Assembly: GCF_000762845.2 (NCBI RefSeq)
Contig: NZ_JRMQ02000002.1
Span: 1 to 64,000, forward strand
Length of the DNA: 64,000 bases
Direction of reading: 5' to 3'
Origin: Helicobacter japonicus
GTDB taxonomy: Bacteria > Campylobacterota > Campylobacteria > Campylobacterales > Helicobacteraceae
Made by a program: the position numbers and the translations under genes. How positions within the stretch are numbered: position 1 is the stretch's first letter; each line of letters opens with the position of its first letter. This document shows positions 1-8,427 of the stretch, piece by piece. The notes under the pieces were generated by a model. The model had not been told where the DNA came from. It was given only the letters and a program-made list of their open reading frames with translations, and made no database searches.

Positions 1-99
1 CAAAACCTCATAAAAATAGCTAAAACCTACAAGAAGAGACTAGAAGCTCAATCAAATGGGAGTGAAATACTACAAAATGAAGACTTAAAGTGGGCTTAA
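1..99 (+). CDS. C-terminal end of an unidentified protein (partial)
   Basis: An open frame runs from the window edge and ends in TAA at 97-99, giving 32 residues rich in Lys, Glu and Gln that end in DLKWA. There is no start in the window, so this is the tail of a gene that begins upstream. It converges on the acyltransferase gene and the two stop codons overlap by 4 bases (96-99). The fragment is too short to recognise a family, and its reality rests only on the open frame and the neat convergent stop overlap. Confidence 0.45.
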   Translation, partial: QNLIKIAKTYKKRLEAQSNGSEILQNEDLKWA

Positions 100-1010
100 G
101 AGGTATAAATTTCTTTGTAGGCCGATTTCCAACGCTTATGAAACCAAAACCAATCTTGTGGTTTGGCTTTTATTGCAGCCTCAATCACATTTGCTTGAGC
201 TTGTGTAGCTTGTAATATATCTGCTGCGCTTTCTTCGGTTTTTTCACAATAAATAGGCGGATAGAATCTTACTTCAAAATCCTTATATCTCTCACCTATA
301 CTAATCATCACAGGCACAATACCCATACCAAAACGGCGAGATATTACAGAAGCAATAGTCGTATGTGTCGCCTTCTTGCCAAAAAATTCAATCCATATCC
401 CTTCATTTTCTGAAATGTTCTGATCAACCAAAATTCCAGCAAGTGGATTTTTTCCACTATATAGCTTCAATAAATGCTTAAATGCACCTTTTTTATCAAT
501 AAATTTTACATTCTGCACTTCTCGCCGCGCAATAATCATCTGATTAATAAAATCAAATGATGTCAAACGACCCAAAGAAGCCATATTGCACCAAGAATAG
601 CGAGGAGGCAATACGTTTGCTATGGCTTCCCAATATCCATAATGTGCAGAAATAACCACTGCTCCCTTATCTTTTTGCAAAGTGTGTAAGAGATAATCCT
701 CATCTACAAAATGAAATCGCTTTGTATGTTCTTCTAATGGAATAAATGGCACGCGTATCGTTTCAAGCAGCACAAAAGCAAAATTTTCATAGCAAGTGCG
801 GATTAAAGCCTTTTTATCCACCTCGTTCATACTCTCGCCATACACAAAATCTAAATTTGCCTTAGCATCTTTAAAACGTCTTCTATCAAAGATTCTCATT
901 AGTAACGCTAAGACTTTAATATGCCCCAAAAAAAGCCAATGAGGCATTTTAGCTAAAGAATATCCCACACAATTTGTTATAGCTTTAAATACCGCAATAC
1001 CTATATTCAC
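96..1010 (-). CDS. htrB: Lipid A biosynthesis acyltransferase (LpxL/HtrB family)
   Basis: This enzyme transfers a secondary acyl chain from acyl-ACP to the lipid A precursor at the inner membrane. The 304-residue protein has the HX4E catalytic motif of the family at His123-Glu128 (HYGYWE), a DQN block near 197 and the C-terminal WFWFHKRWK block, which is typical of LpxL/LpxM proteins. The length is normal. The start is GTG at 1010-1008 behind an AGGG-type ribosome site. It is the last gene of a minus-strand run ppx-waaC-htrB, the order H. pylori has at HP0278-HP0280, which supports an LPS role. Which acyl position it modifies cannot be told from sequence. Confidence 0.93.
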   Translation of the reverse strand: MNIGIAVFKAITNCVGYSLAKMPHWLFLGHIKVLALLMRIFDRRRFKDAKANLDFVYGESMNEVDKKALIRTCYENFAFVLLETIRVPFIPLEEHTKRFHFVDEDYLLHTLQKDKGAVVISAHYGYWEAIANVLPPRYSWCNMASLGRLTSFDFINQMIIARREVQNVKFIDKKGAFKHLLKLYSGKNPLAGILVDQNISENEGIWIEFFGKKATHTTIASVISRRFGMGIVPVMISIGERYKDFEVRFYPPIYCEKTEESAADILQATQAQANVIEAAIKAKPQDWFWFHKRWKSAYKEIYTS

Positions 1011-1063
1011 TCGATACCCTTATACATATATCTCTACAAAGAATCTTAAGACATAGCCAACTC

Positions 1064-2101
1064 TCATTTACTACTTTCCTTATTTTTACCTAGGAGTTTA
1101 AGGGCAGATTCTATTATGCGCGCTGGCTCTATCTTTTGTATTGAAAAATCACCCTTTATCGTATCATCAATATCTAAATGCGATATAGAGATAAAATTAT
1201 CCCCACCCAAAACAAATCGCTTAAGAGGTGTATTGCCATAGAGCGTAATAGCAGGCACGTTTAACGCCCAAGAAAGATGTGTAATACCCGTATCCCCACC
1301 AATAACAAGATTCATCTTTGATAAAAGTGCTTTTATTTCATCAAGATTAAGTTTTTCCAACACACAAAATACCTCATCTTTTTGACCAAGATTTTTAATT
1401 TCTCGCTCTTTTTTATCCCAAATAAGATAAATTTTTATATCATTCACACACATCTTTAAGCCCATAGCGACTTCATAAAACAAATCAAGCGGATATTCTT
1501 TTTCAGGTTTTGAAGCTTCTAAGATAAAGAGAATCCTTGTCTTTGCAGATTCTATGAATGTATCAATCTTTTCTTTTGCCCTATTTGATGGGCATAAAAT
1601 ATCATCACGATTACTTAACATTTCAAGTTTAAAAGAATCTTCTAACCCCAAAATTGCCTTTAATACCTCATATTGTCGCTTTAAGATATGCTCTTTATAT
1701 GGCACATCTACTTTTTGCGTATAAAACAAACTCGCCGCTTTCTCTCTCGCACCATTTTTACTATAACCCACAAACTCATTTGACTTTAACATTTTGCCAA
1801 TAAGGGCAGACTTTAGCAATCCTTGAAAATCAATCACCATATCAAATCGCTCAAGTGAGTGCAATGCAGAAAATATTTCCAGAATCTTCTTTTTATTTTT
1901 TTTGCTCTCTCGCAATGGTATATCACATATTGTGTCAATATATGGAGAATCTTGCAGAATCTGCCTAAAAGACGAATCCACGATAAAAGTAATCTCAAGC
2001 ATTCCATATTTTTTTATAAATTCTTCTTTAATTAATTTCAAAAATACAGCAGTGCTTATCACATCACCAAGACTAGAAAGTCGCACAATCGCTATTTTCA
2101 T
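1064..2101 (-). CDS. waaC: LPS heptosyltransferase I (WaaC/RfaC)
   Basis: This glycosyltransferase family 9 enzyme adds the first heptose to Kdo of the LPS inner core on the cytoplasmic face of the inner membrane. The 345-residue protein starts with the MKIAIVRLSSLGDVI block that defines the family and has the C-terminal donor-binding motif GGDTGITHLSWALNVP. FDMVIDFQGLLKSAL, another family signature, lies around residue 85. The ATG at 2101 follows a GAGG site. It sits 27 bases after ppx and 53 bases before htrB, so the three are probably co-transcribed. Heptosyltransferase I fits better than II from the N-terminal block and from synteny with H. pylori HP0279. Confidence 0.92.
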   Translation of the reverse strand: MKIAIVRLSSLGDVISTAVFLKLIKEEFIKKYGMLEITFIVDSSFRQILQDSPYIDTICDIPLRESKKNKKKILEIFSALHSLERFDMVIDFQGLLKSALIGKMLKSNEFVGYSKNGAREKAASLFYTQKVDVPYKEHILKRQYEVLKAILGLEDSFKLEMLSNRDDILCPSNRAKEKIDTFIESAKTRILFILEASKPEKEYPLDLFYEVAMGLKMCVNDIKIYLIWDKKEREIKNLGQKDEVFCVLEKLNLDEIKALLSKMNLVIGGDTGITHLSWALNVPAITLYGNTPLKRFVLGGDNFISISHLDIDDTIKGDFSIQKIEPARIIESALKLLGKNKESSK

Positions 2102-2128
2102 CTTTTACCTCTAAACCTAATAATCACA

Positions 2129-3601
2129 TTACATTTTTGCAAACTCAATATGTAACGGCTCGGGTTTATGAAGCTTAATAATATTTTCCTTAGCAAGATA
2201 TAAGTCTGCATTAGTGCAGATTCGTAAAGTTTTGGGTTTAAGGTATTCATAGCGAATCTGCATATTCTCCTCACTGCGACAAAGCGTTTCAGCAAGAGCA
2301 AGGATAAAACTTAGCCACTGCAAACTCAAAAGTTTGGGCATTAAATCACTTATATGCCTAATATTTTCATCTTGAGGTATTTTTTTTCCACTATATTCTA
2401 CAAGTAGGCAAACACTCATACGCTCTGTATGTGAAAATCCATACTCCAAGGCATTAAGTAAAAAATAAGAGCCGTGATGTCCTGCATTATAAAAATTCAA
2501 AATTCGCCCAACACTTGAAAGATATGAAGCAATATGAAGAAGCTTTTTACACTGCTCATCAAGCTTGTGAAGCGGAAAAAGTATATCAAAAATTTTAAGA
2601 GATTCTCTACGAGTCATTTCTGCATATTTCTTATCAAGCATAAACCTATCTTCAATGCAATGGATTGAAGGATTAATACCCTTAGGAAAGCTATTTCTAT
2701 GCCCTCGCAACAAATCACTTAAAAATACTCCTTCTCTCACACCAACACCACTTGTAACAATCTCTTTGGCACCAAAAAGTTTTAAAAACATCTGCAATAT
2801 CAATGAGCCACTGCGAATATTATCAATTCTATCTGGAGGCACACCTATTTCAGAAAGTTTATCTAAAGGTGTCTGCGAAATCTTTTCAAAAAATTTCAGA
2901 TTCTGCCCGACATCAACTTCATAGCCATGCACCTCCTCAATAGGATATTTTTTATGCTTCATAATCATCTTGGAAAGTGCGCGTATCGTGCCACCCACAC
3001 CAAAAACACGCTCATGTTTAAAATGAGATGGTATCTTTTTGAATTGTTCTTGTATAAATGCCATTGCACCTTTTATATTGTCTTTTTTATCAAAAAAAAG
3101 TTCTTTTAAGCGAATTGTCCCTATATCAAGGGAGATAAGATCAATAATCTTACCATCTTGTATTAATGCACATTCCGTGCTTCCCCCTCCTATATCTATT
3201 GTGATTCCATCTTTATAGTGAGAAAGATTAGCACAAGCTATACCTCCATAAAGTGCTTCTTTCTTGCCATCAATAACCTTAATCAAAATTCCACATTCTC
3301 TTTTGGCTCTATCAAGCAACACTTTTGCATTTGGCGCATCGCGAATAGCAGAAGTAGCCACGCAAAATATTTTACGAGATTTATGAACTTTAGCAATTTG
3401 GACAAATTCCTTGAGCGCACAAATTGCTCTATCCATAGGCACTTGTCCCAAAACACCACCAGATTCATAACAACCCTCCGAAATGCGCACTTTGCTTTTA
3501 GTTTCATAAATCAAATGAAAGGCAAAACGCGAAGTTCGGCGGTAAATTGCCATTCTCGCAGAGTTTGAGCCAATATCAATGACTGTGGTAACTTTTGCCA
3601 T
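2129..3601 (-). CDS. ppx: Ppx/GppA family exopolyphosphatase
   Basis: Ppx/GppA proteins hydrolyse inorganic polyphosphate or pppGpp and so link phosphate storage to the stringent response. The 490-residue protein opens with the actin-like phosphate 1 motif DIGSNSARMAIYR, has DIGGGSTECALI near 140 and VFGVGGTIRAL near 205, followed by an HD-like C-terminal domain beginning near residue 310. The length matches two-domain Ppx/GppA proteins. Its ATG overlaps the ferredoxin stop by one base (3601), implying translational coupling. H. pylori keeps the same pair (HP0277-HP0278). Polyphosphate and pppGpp specificity cannot be separated from sequence. Confidence 0.9.
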   Translation of the reverse strand: MAKVTTVIDIGSNSARMAIYRRTSRFAFHLIYETKSKVRISEGCYESGGVLGQVPMDRAICALKEFVQIAKVHKSRKIFCVATSAIRDAPNAKVLLDRAKRECGILIKVIDGKKEALYGGIACANLSHYKDGITIDIGGGSTECALIQDGKIIDLISLDIGTIRLKELFFDKKDNIKGAMAFIQEQFKKIPSHFKHERVFGVGGTIRALSKMIMKHKKYPIEEVHGYEVDVGQNLKFFEKISQTPLDKLSEIGVPPDRIDNIRSGSLILQMFLKLFGAKEIVTSGVGVREGVFLSDLLRGHRNSFPKGINPSIHCIEDRFMLDKKYAEMTRRESLKIFDILFPLHKLDEQCKKLLHIASYLSSVGRILNFYNAGHHGSYFLLNALEYGFSHTERMSVCLLVEYSGKKIPQDENIRHISDLMPKLLSLQWLSFILALAETLCRSEENMQIRYEYLKPKTLRICTNADLYLAKENIIKLHKPEPLHIEFAKM

Positions 3602-3852
3602 TATTCCCCTCTTTGAAGCAATTCAAACTTATACTTTAACTCTTCAATACTCTCAATATTGTCAGGATCTGGCACAATCGCATCTACAGGACACACAGAT
3701 AAACAGCTAGGCTCATCATAGCTCCCCACACATTCTGTGCATATATCAGGGTCGATATTATAGGTAGGATCACCCTCTTCAATCGCACCATTAGGGCATT
3801 CTTCAGCACACGCATCACACGCTATACACTCATTGTTTATCATTAAAGCCAT
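3601..3852 (-). CDS. fdxA: 2[4Fe-4S] ferredoxin
   Basis: This is a small soluble electron carrier of 83 residues. Two cysteine clusters are visible: CIACDACAEECP near the N-terminus and CTECVGSYDEPSCLSVCP near residues 38-55. The second has the stretched spacing seen in ferredoxins of the Allochromatium type, which are common in epsilonproteobacteria, where they serve pyruvate and 2-oxoglutarate oxidoreductases. The acidic C-terminal tail fits that type. It leads directly into ppx with a one-base overlap. The partner enzyme is not in this window; the FqrB-like reductase at 37,953 belongs to the same electron-transfer network, acting on flavodoxin. Confidence 0.9.
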   Translation of the reverse strand: MALMINNECIACDACAEECPNGAIEEGDPTYNIDPDICTECVGSYDEPSCLSVCPVDAIVPDPDNIESIEELKYKFELLQRGE

Positions 3853-3907
3853 ACTTACCCCCGAAAAATGAAAATCAAAAAAAAGTAAATTTTTAGCTAA
3901 AGCTTCT

Positions 3908-4615
3908 TTAATTATTACTTAACTTAGAATTTTTTGATAAAATCCACATATCCACCCCATATTCATCAAAACAATCTGTAGCAATAACCTGCGAATTTGG
4001 CACAAGGCTTAATAACTCACCAAATTTCTCTTGCGGAATAAAAAGCATATTTGCACCACTAAAAATAGCTTTTTTTAACTCATCTTTATCACGCACGGCA
4101 ACAAAAACATCAAAACTAAGTCTCCAAGCAAATTGAAGCAACTCCTTGAGTGCCTTACTCTCAAGTGCTGCGGCAGAAAATAATAATGTATCTGCGCCAA
4201 AAAGAGCAGATTCTAGAATCTGATAGGCATCAAGAAAAATATCAGCGTGGATAATAGGCAATGTGCTATGCCGGCGCAAAAGAGAGATAGATTCCAACCT
4301 AGAATCTAGCCCAACTTTACCTGAATGAACATATTGTGCTCCTAAATCGAGTAACAATACATTATGAGGCTGACTTTGTTCGATTTCGCTTGCCTCTTTC
4401 AAAAACATAACCTCATCAAAATCATCTTGAATGCAAAATCTTGTGGCGACTTTTGGTGAATTTGAATCTTGCCGAATAAAAAATTCTCGCTCAATGCGTG
4501 GCATATAAGGACTATAAGCTAATGTCCGCCCCAATGTATCAAAACTAATCATTGATTTGCGCATTTTGAGATTTTCTTTAGCACACAGAATCTGCTCTTT
4601 ATTTATATCAAACAT
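3908..4615 (-). CDS. TrpC-like (indole-3-glycerol-phosphate synthase fold) protein lacking catalytic residues
   Basis: The 235-residue protein matches the core of indole-3-glycerol-phosphate synthase in spacing and pattern: a LRRHSTLPIIHADIFLDAY block, GADTLLFSAAAL, and an LSFDVFVAVRDKDELKKA block. At the positions that carry catalysis in TrpC, however, the residues differ: the lysine of the R-K-D-F motif is Ala, the glutamate of V-E-V-H is Ala, the asparagine of I-N-N-R is Pro, and the glutamate of A-E-S-G is Thr. I infer a non-catalytic or repurposed TIM-barrel protein. The start at 4615 has an AAGGTG site six bases upstream. No other trp genes are nearby; it precedes the ferredoxin gene on the same strand. 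Confidence 0.6.
   Translation of the reverse strand: MFDINKEQILCAKENLKMRKSMISFDTLGRTLAYSPYMPRIEREFFIRQDSNSPKVATRFCIQDDFDEVMFLKEASEIEQSQPHNVLLLDLGAQYVHSGKVGLDSRLESISLLRRHSTLPIIHADIFLDAYQILESALFGADTLLFSAAALESKALKELLQFAWRLSFDVFVAVRDKDELKKAIFSGANMLFIPQEKFGELLSLVPNSQVIATDCFDEYGVDMWILSKNSKLSNN
4207..4222. repeat. 16-bp perfect palindrome built from two TAGAATCTG units
   Basis: CAGATTCTAGAATCTG lies inside the TrpC-like gene and is two inverted copies of the window-wide AGAATCT motif sharing a central TA. It is coding sequence, so it may have no role of its own, but it is a head-to-head example of the dispersed motif described in the findings. Confidence 0.6.
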
Positions 4616-4743
4616 TATCATCACCTTGCAAAACAAAAATATCTTCTACACATAACTTTACATATCCTTGATAATTCTACACTCCAAGAATCTGCTTTAT
4701 TTTATAGTAGAATAAAAATGCTTCACTTCTTATAAAACTAACT

Positions 4744-5374
4744 TTAAGAGATTAAAATCAGATTTATAACTTTCTCAAAAAGTGCATTCCATAACCTACA
4801 AGATATACAGAAATGCTTATAATACCAATATAGCCGATAATTTCTTTGTGCTAGAAGTCCTGAATGTGTAAGTAAAATTGCTACGAGATAGAGCGCAAGC
4901 AAAGCGAATCCAAACATAAAAAACTTGAGGATATTTTTTATACTCAAAATCTTTTGAGTGCTTAGATTCTCTATTTTTGCTTTACCTGCTTCTTTGTCCA
5001 AGGAGAGAGAAACTAATATTTGCATCGCTCCTAAAATAAAAATCATAAGATACAAAAGTATGTGAGATTCTACAACAGCTAGACTTTGAAAGGGACTTGT
5101 GCTTTTTGTCCGATAGGCATTTTCATTAATGGAATCTAGTGGAGGCACAATATGATTTTTATAAAAGTTATATTCCTCATCACTTAAAGCTTTTTTGTGC
5201 ATTTGCAGGGCTTGGTAGGCTTTGTTTTGCGCAAGGATTAAATCAGCATACAAAGAAAAGGTTTTTTGTGTGCGTGATGATGAAATGTTTTGCATAAACA
5301 CCATTGTGCTAAGGGCAGCTATCACAAAAGCACAATGAGAGAGTGCAGAGAAAAGTAAAAATTATCTTTTTCAT
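4744..5374 (-). pseudogene. Frameshifted four-helix membrane protein
   Basis: The longest open frame (about 193 residues, from 5325) looks like an internal piece. Upstream, an ATG at 5374 opens MKKII in another frame; removing one T from the T5 run (5357-5361) joins it smoothly into LLFSALSHCAFVIAALS, a good membrane anchor. Near 4845, another one-base slip would switch the tail to HKEIIGYIGIISISVY, a fourth hydrophobic helix ending at 4764, instead of the ragged tail read in the open frame. The repaired protein would have helices near its N-terminus, residue 115, residue 165 and the C-terminus. I do not recognise the family. It is either decaying, phase-variable or affected by sequencing errors. 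Confidence 0.6.
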
Positions 5375-5495
5375 TTAATCTTATCCTAAATATTTTAATA
5401 TTGTTTGTGAATTTTTTATTTTGAGTCAAAATTTTTACTTCATTATAACATACTAAAAAATCTATGTGAAGAGAAGCTTTTTAAGTAAATTTTAA

Positions 5496-5508
5496 GGGGG
5501 GGGGGGGG
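5496..5508. repeat. Poly-G tract (G13) in a divergent intergenic region
   Basis: Thirteen consecutive G residues sit between the starts of the broken membrane gene (minus) and the zinc-ribbon gene (plus). TTTTAA (5490-5495) precedes the tract and TATAAA (5513-5518) follows it, 17 bases apart, so tract length would set promoter spacing for the plus-strand gene. Long G tracts in Helicobacter and Campylobacter are classic slipped-strand switches; this is the only long G or C tract I see in the window. Confidence 0.85.
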
Positions 5509-5581
5509 ATACTATAAAAATAGTTTGGGATCTTTAAATTGTATGATAAAGTAAATATAAATTAACTTTTTGGAGGATTCT

Positions 5582-5959
5582 ATGCGTAAGGAAACGAAAG
5601 AGCGAATCTTGTTGTTATTGGCTGTGATTCTTATTTGTGTAATGGGATTTGTTGGCATTTACATACAAGATGCTTCTCTCATTTATATCCTCGCTCCTGT
5701 GCCTTTTATCATAACTCTACTTATGTATTTATATACCAAACAAAAAACACTCTGTCAAAACTGCGGCAAAAGCTTTGGATTAAAATTTGTAGATACAGAT
5801 ACTCGCTCTGCATACACTATCTCTTTGCAAAAAAAAGATTCTAATGGCTATATGCATACAGAGGTTTTTCAAATTGGAGAGGAAAGAGATTATTTTATCT
5901 GCAAACATTGTGGCTTTGTTAGCTTTAAAACAAAAAAATTTAAAACACAAATCAAATAA
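5582..5959 (+). CDS. Small membrane protein with C-terminal zinc-ribbon-like cysteines
   Basis: I do not recognise the family. The 125-residue protein has two adjacent hydrophobic segments (about residues 10-28 and 34-50), then a soluble part with CQNCG near 60 and CKHCG near 108, which together could bind one zinc as a zinc ribbon. The ATG at 5582 has a good GGAGGA site at 5572-5577, so a longer TTG start is unnecessary. It is a single gene, not obviously in an operon. The G13 tract 74 bases upstream suggests its transcription may be phase-variable, which would fit a surface or envelope role, but the function is unknown. Confidence 0.7.
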   Translation: MRKETKERILLLLAVILICVMGFVGIYIQDASLIYILAPVPFIITLLMYLYTKQKTLCQNCGKSFGLKFVDTDTRSAYTISLQKKDSNGYMHTEVFQIGEERDYFICKHCGFVSFKTKKFKTQIK

Positions 5960-6036
5960 GTTTCCCAACTTTAATAAATATTCACTATAATATCTTCCTT
6001 ATTTTCTCCTATGATTAGGTATTACAAAGGGGTTTA

Positions 6037-7020
6037 ATGCCTATAAAATGCGCTATTATCGGCTATGGCTACTGGGGACGCAATGTCGCTAAGGCTTTAT
6101 ACAATAGCCCATATTTTCATCTTACAACAATTTTTGATAATGATAAACAAGCCCAAAATGAAGCTCTCCAAAGCTACACCTTTACTCCTTATGCAAGCTA
6201 TGAGTTAATTTTAGCAGATTCTAATATTCAAGCAGTATTTATTATCACACCACCGCACACGCATTTTGCCCTAGCTAAAGCTGCTTTAGAATCTGCTAAG
6301 CATACATTTGTAGAAAAACCCCTCACCACACAAAGCGCACAAGCTAAAACCTTGTATGATTTAGCAGATTCGCATAATGTAAAACTTTACTGCGACCATA
6401 TATTTTTACACTCCCCTGCGATAGCTTATCTCAAAGAGCATATTTCAAGTTTTGGTGAAATCGTCTATATCAACGCAAGGCGCATTAATTTGGGATTATT
6501 TCAAAGTAATGTCGATGTGGTTTGGGATTTAGCAATACACGATTTAAGTATTATCGATTACCTTGTTGGACTTCATATTAAAGAGGTTTCCACATTTAGC
6601 GCGAAATATCTTGACTATCCTAATGATGCTCTTGCCAATATCAATATACGACTAGAATCTGGCATTATTATTACCCTTAATCTCTCGTGGCTAAGTCCCA
6701 TTAAAGTGCGTGAGATGATTATCGGAGGAAGCAAAAAGAGTGCAATTTATGATGAAACTAAACACGATAAAATTACAATTTTTGACACTGGTGTTGTGAT
6801 AAAGGATACCTTTGATACAAATAGCCTCTATAAAAAAATGATTGAATACAAACTAGGAGAGCAGTTTAGCCCTACTTTACCACAAAGTATGCCTCTTGAT
6901 AATTCCATAGCACATTTTGCGGAACTTATTCTTAACAAAAATATAGAATCTAAAAATGATAAAGCCCACGTGTTAAGGGTGATTAAAGCTATTGAGATGA
7001 TTCAAAATTCACAATCTTAA
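6037..7020 (+). CDS. Gfo/Idh/MocA-family sugar oxidoreductase
   Basis: The 327-residue NAD(P)-dependent dehydrogenase has the Rossmann motif GYGYWGRN at residues 9-16, the TPPHTHFALA block near 71 and the family EKP motif at 93-95, followed by the C-terminal alpha/beta domain with IHDLSIIDYL near 165. Its resemblance is to WlbA/WbpB-type UDP-GlcNAcA 3-dehydrogenases that make diacetamido sugars for surface glycans. A hexapeptide acetyltransferase resembling the later enzyme of that route lies at 23,164, but the two are not linked. The substrate is inference. The start has an AAAGGGG site. A 14-bp palindrome (7012-7025) covers the stop codon. Confidence 0.85.
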   Translation: MPIKCAIIGYGYWGRNVAKALYNSPYFHLTTIFDNDKQAQNEALQSYTFTPYASYELILADSNIQAVFIITPPHTHFALAKAALESAKHTFVEKPLTTQSAQAKTLYDLADSHNVKLYCDHIFLHSPAIAYLKEHISSFGEIVYINARRINLGLFQSNVDVVWDLAIHDLSIIDYLVGLHIKEVSTFSAKYLDYPNDALANINIRLESGIIITLNLSWLSPIKVREMIIGGSKKSAIYDETKHDKITIFDTGVVIKDTFDTNSLYKKMIEYKLGEQFSPTLPQSMPLDNSIAHFAELILNKNIESKNDKAHVLRVIKAIEMIQNSQS

Positions 7021-7092
7021 GATTGCTTTGTTTCACCTATATGAATATCCTACCCTATGTTAAAATTTGAGCTATGCCAAGATTCAAAAAAT

Positions 7093-8427
7093 CTACTCTA
7101 CTATGCTAAAACTCATTTGCAGTATTTCTTTATGTGATTTGATGTAGCTATTCAGCTCTTCAAGACTTAAATCACCAATGCGTTGCAATTCTTGTTTATG
7201 ATAATCTAAAGGTAGCCCTCTAAAATAATTTATAAATGTCGCATTTAGCCTTTGAGATAATCTCTCCTCACGCAATGGCTCACTGCCTTGCAAAAATGCC
7301 TTAGCTGCATCAAGCTCCTCTTGTGTCGCACCATTTGTGATAAAATCATTCAACACTTCTTTGACAACTTGTATCGCTTCATCTTTGTTTTCAAGTTTTG
7401 TCTGCAAATGTCCGCTTGCATAATCTGCTACGCCACCCACACTTATGGATAAAGAAGCAGAATAAGCAAGTCCTCTTTTTACACGCACTTCCTCCATTAT
7501 ACGCGAACCAAAACCACTACCTCCGAGTATAAAACTCATCACTTTAGCGATATAATTTTTTTCTTTATCCACCACATCAAAAGGTGCGCCAAAGTAGATA
7601 AAAGCCTGTTCTGTTGGCTTTTTCACAATAATAGAATCTATCTCTTTTGAAGCCTTAAGTTGTAATCTTTGTTTTGCTTCCCCAAGTGGTAAAGATTGCA
7701 ATGTGTTTATAAGATTTGCTCTTAGCTTTTCTTCTTGTATATCGCCTCCAGCGATGATAATAAGGCGATGAAGCACAAGGTTTTTTGCTAAAAATGCTTC
7801 CGCATCTTTAAGCGTGATAGATTCTATACTTGCTTTCTCGCCAAGCAGAGGAATAGCAAGTGGCGTATTTTTAAAGAGAATCTTATTGAGATTTTCTTCT
7901 GCTACATCATCAAAATCACTTTCATTACGAGCTATTTGACTTAAGGTCAATGTTTTAATTTTATCAAGACTTTGTTGCGTGAGATTTGGATCTTTTAAAA
8001 GCATTGCTAGGAGTGAAAAGCTCTCATCTTCAAATTCTTTCAAATAAGACATATCAAAACCTAAAGTTTGCAGTCCTGCATTTGCATATAGTCTAATCGC
8101 CTTACTCTCTAGTCTATTTGCAAATGCCACATTTCCTAACTCTCTTGTGCCTTCATTAAGAATCTTCGCACTCACTTTTGCAAGTCCAGCAATATTGGTA
8201 TCTGCACTCCCCCCTACAAATACAAGCTGAACGCTCCCTACCGGTAGATTCTTGCTCTTTTCAAAGATAAATGGCACTTGCACTTTGTTTATTTCTATAA
8301 AATCTACTTTTACGGAAGTTTGTGCTGTGCTTTTTGAATCTATATGCCCTGTGTGCTTATCTTGTGCGCTCATATTGCCTCCTATACATAGCATAAAAAT
8401 CACTACCCATTTACTTACAATTCTCAT
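7093..8427 (-). CDS. M16 (insulinase-like) peptidase family protein, lacking the HXXEH motif
   Basis: The 444-residue protein has a signal peptide (MRIVSKWVVIFMLCIGG) and the two-lobe fold of PqqL/YmxG-type M16 peptidases; RIMEEVRVKRGLAYSAS near 310 is the conserved C-lobe motif. Where active members have HXXEH, this protein reads GLAKVSAKILNEGT, so the zinc ligands are missing. I infer a non-catalytic subunit, as found in M16 heterodimers that pair an active and an inactive chain. It probably acts in the periplasm. The ATG overlaps the mqnC stop as ATGA. bamA-mqnC-M16 order equals H. pylori HP0655-HP0657. Confidence 0.85.
   Translation of the reverse strand: MRIVSKWVVIFMLCIGGNMSAQDKHTGHIDSKSTAQTSVKVDFIEINKVQVPFIFEKSKNLPVGSVQLVFVGGSADTNIAGLAKVSAKILNEGTRELGNVAFANRLESKAIRLYANAGLQTLGFDMSYLKEFEDESFSLLAMLLKDPNLTQQSLDKIKTLTLSQIARNESDFDDVAEENLNKILFKNTPLAIPLLGEKASIESITLKDAEAFLAKNLVLHRLIIIAGGDIQEEKLRANLINTLQSLPLGEAKQRLQLKASKEIDSIIVKKPTEQAFIYFGAPFDVVDKEKNYIAKVMSFILGGSGFGSRIMEEVRVKRGLAYSASLSISVGGVADYASGHLQTKLENKDEAIQVVKEVLNDFITNGATQEELDAAKAFLQGSEPLREERLSQRLNATFINYFRGLPLDYHKQELQRIGDLSLEELNSYIKSHKEILQMSFSIVE

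Noticed and set aside
7012-7025. CAATCTTAAGATTG palindrome over the stop of the sugar dehydrogenase
   Set aside because: It has no loop and no U-run, and could be chance in an AT-rich gene end; not called as a terminator.
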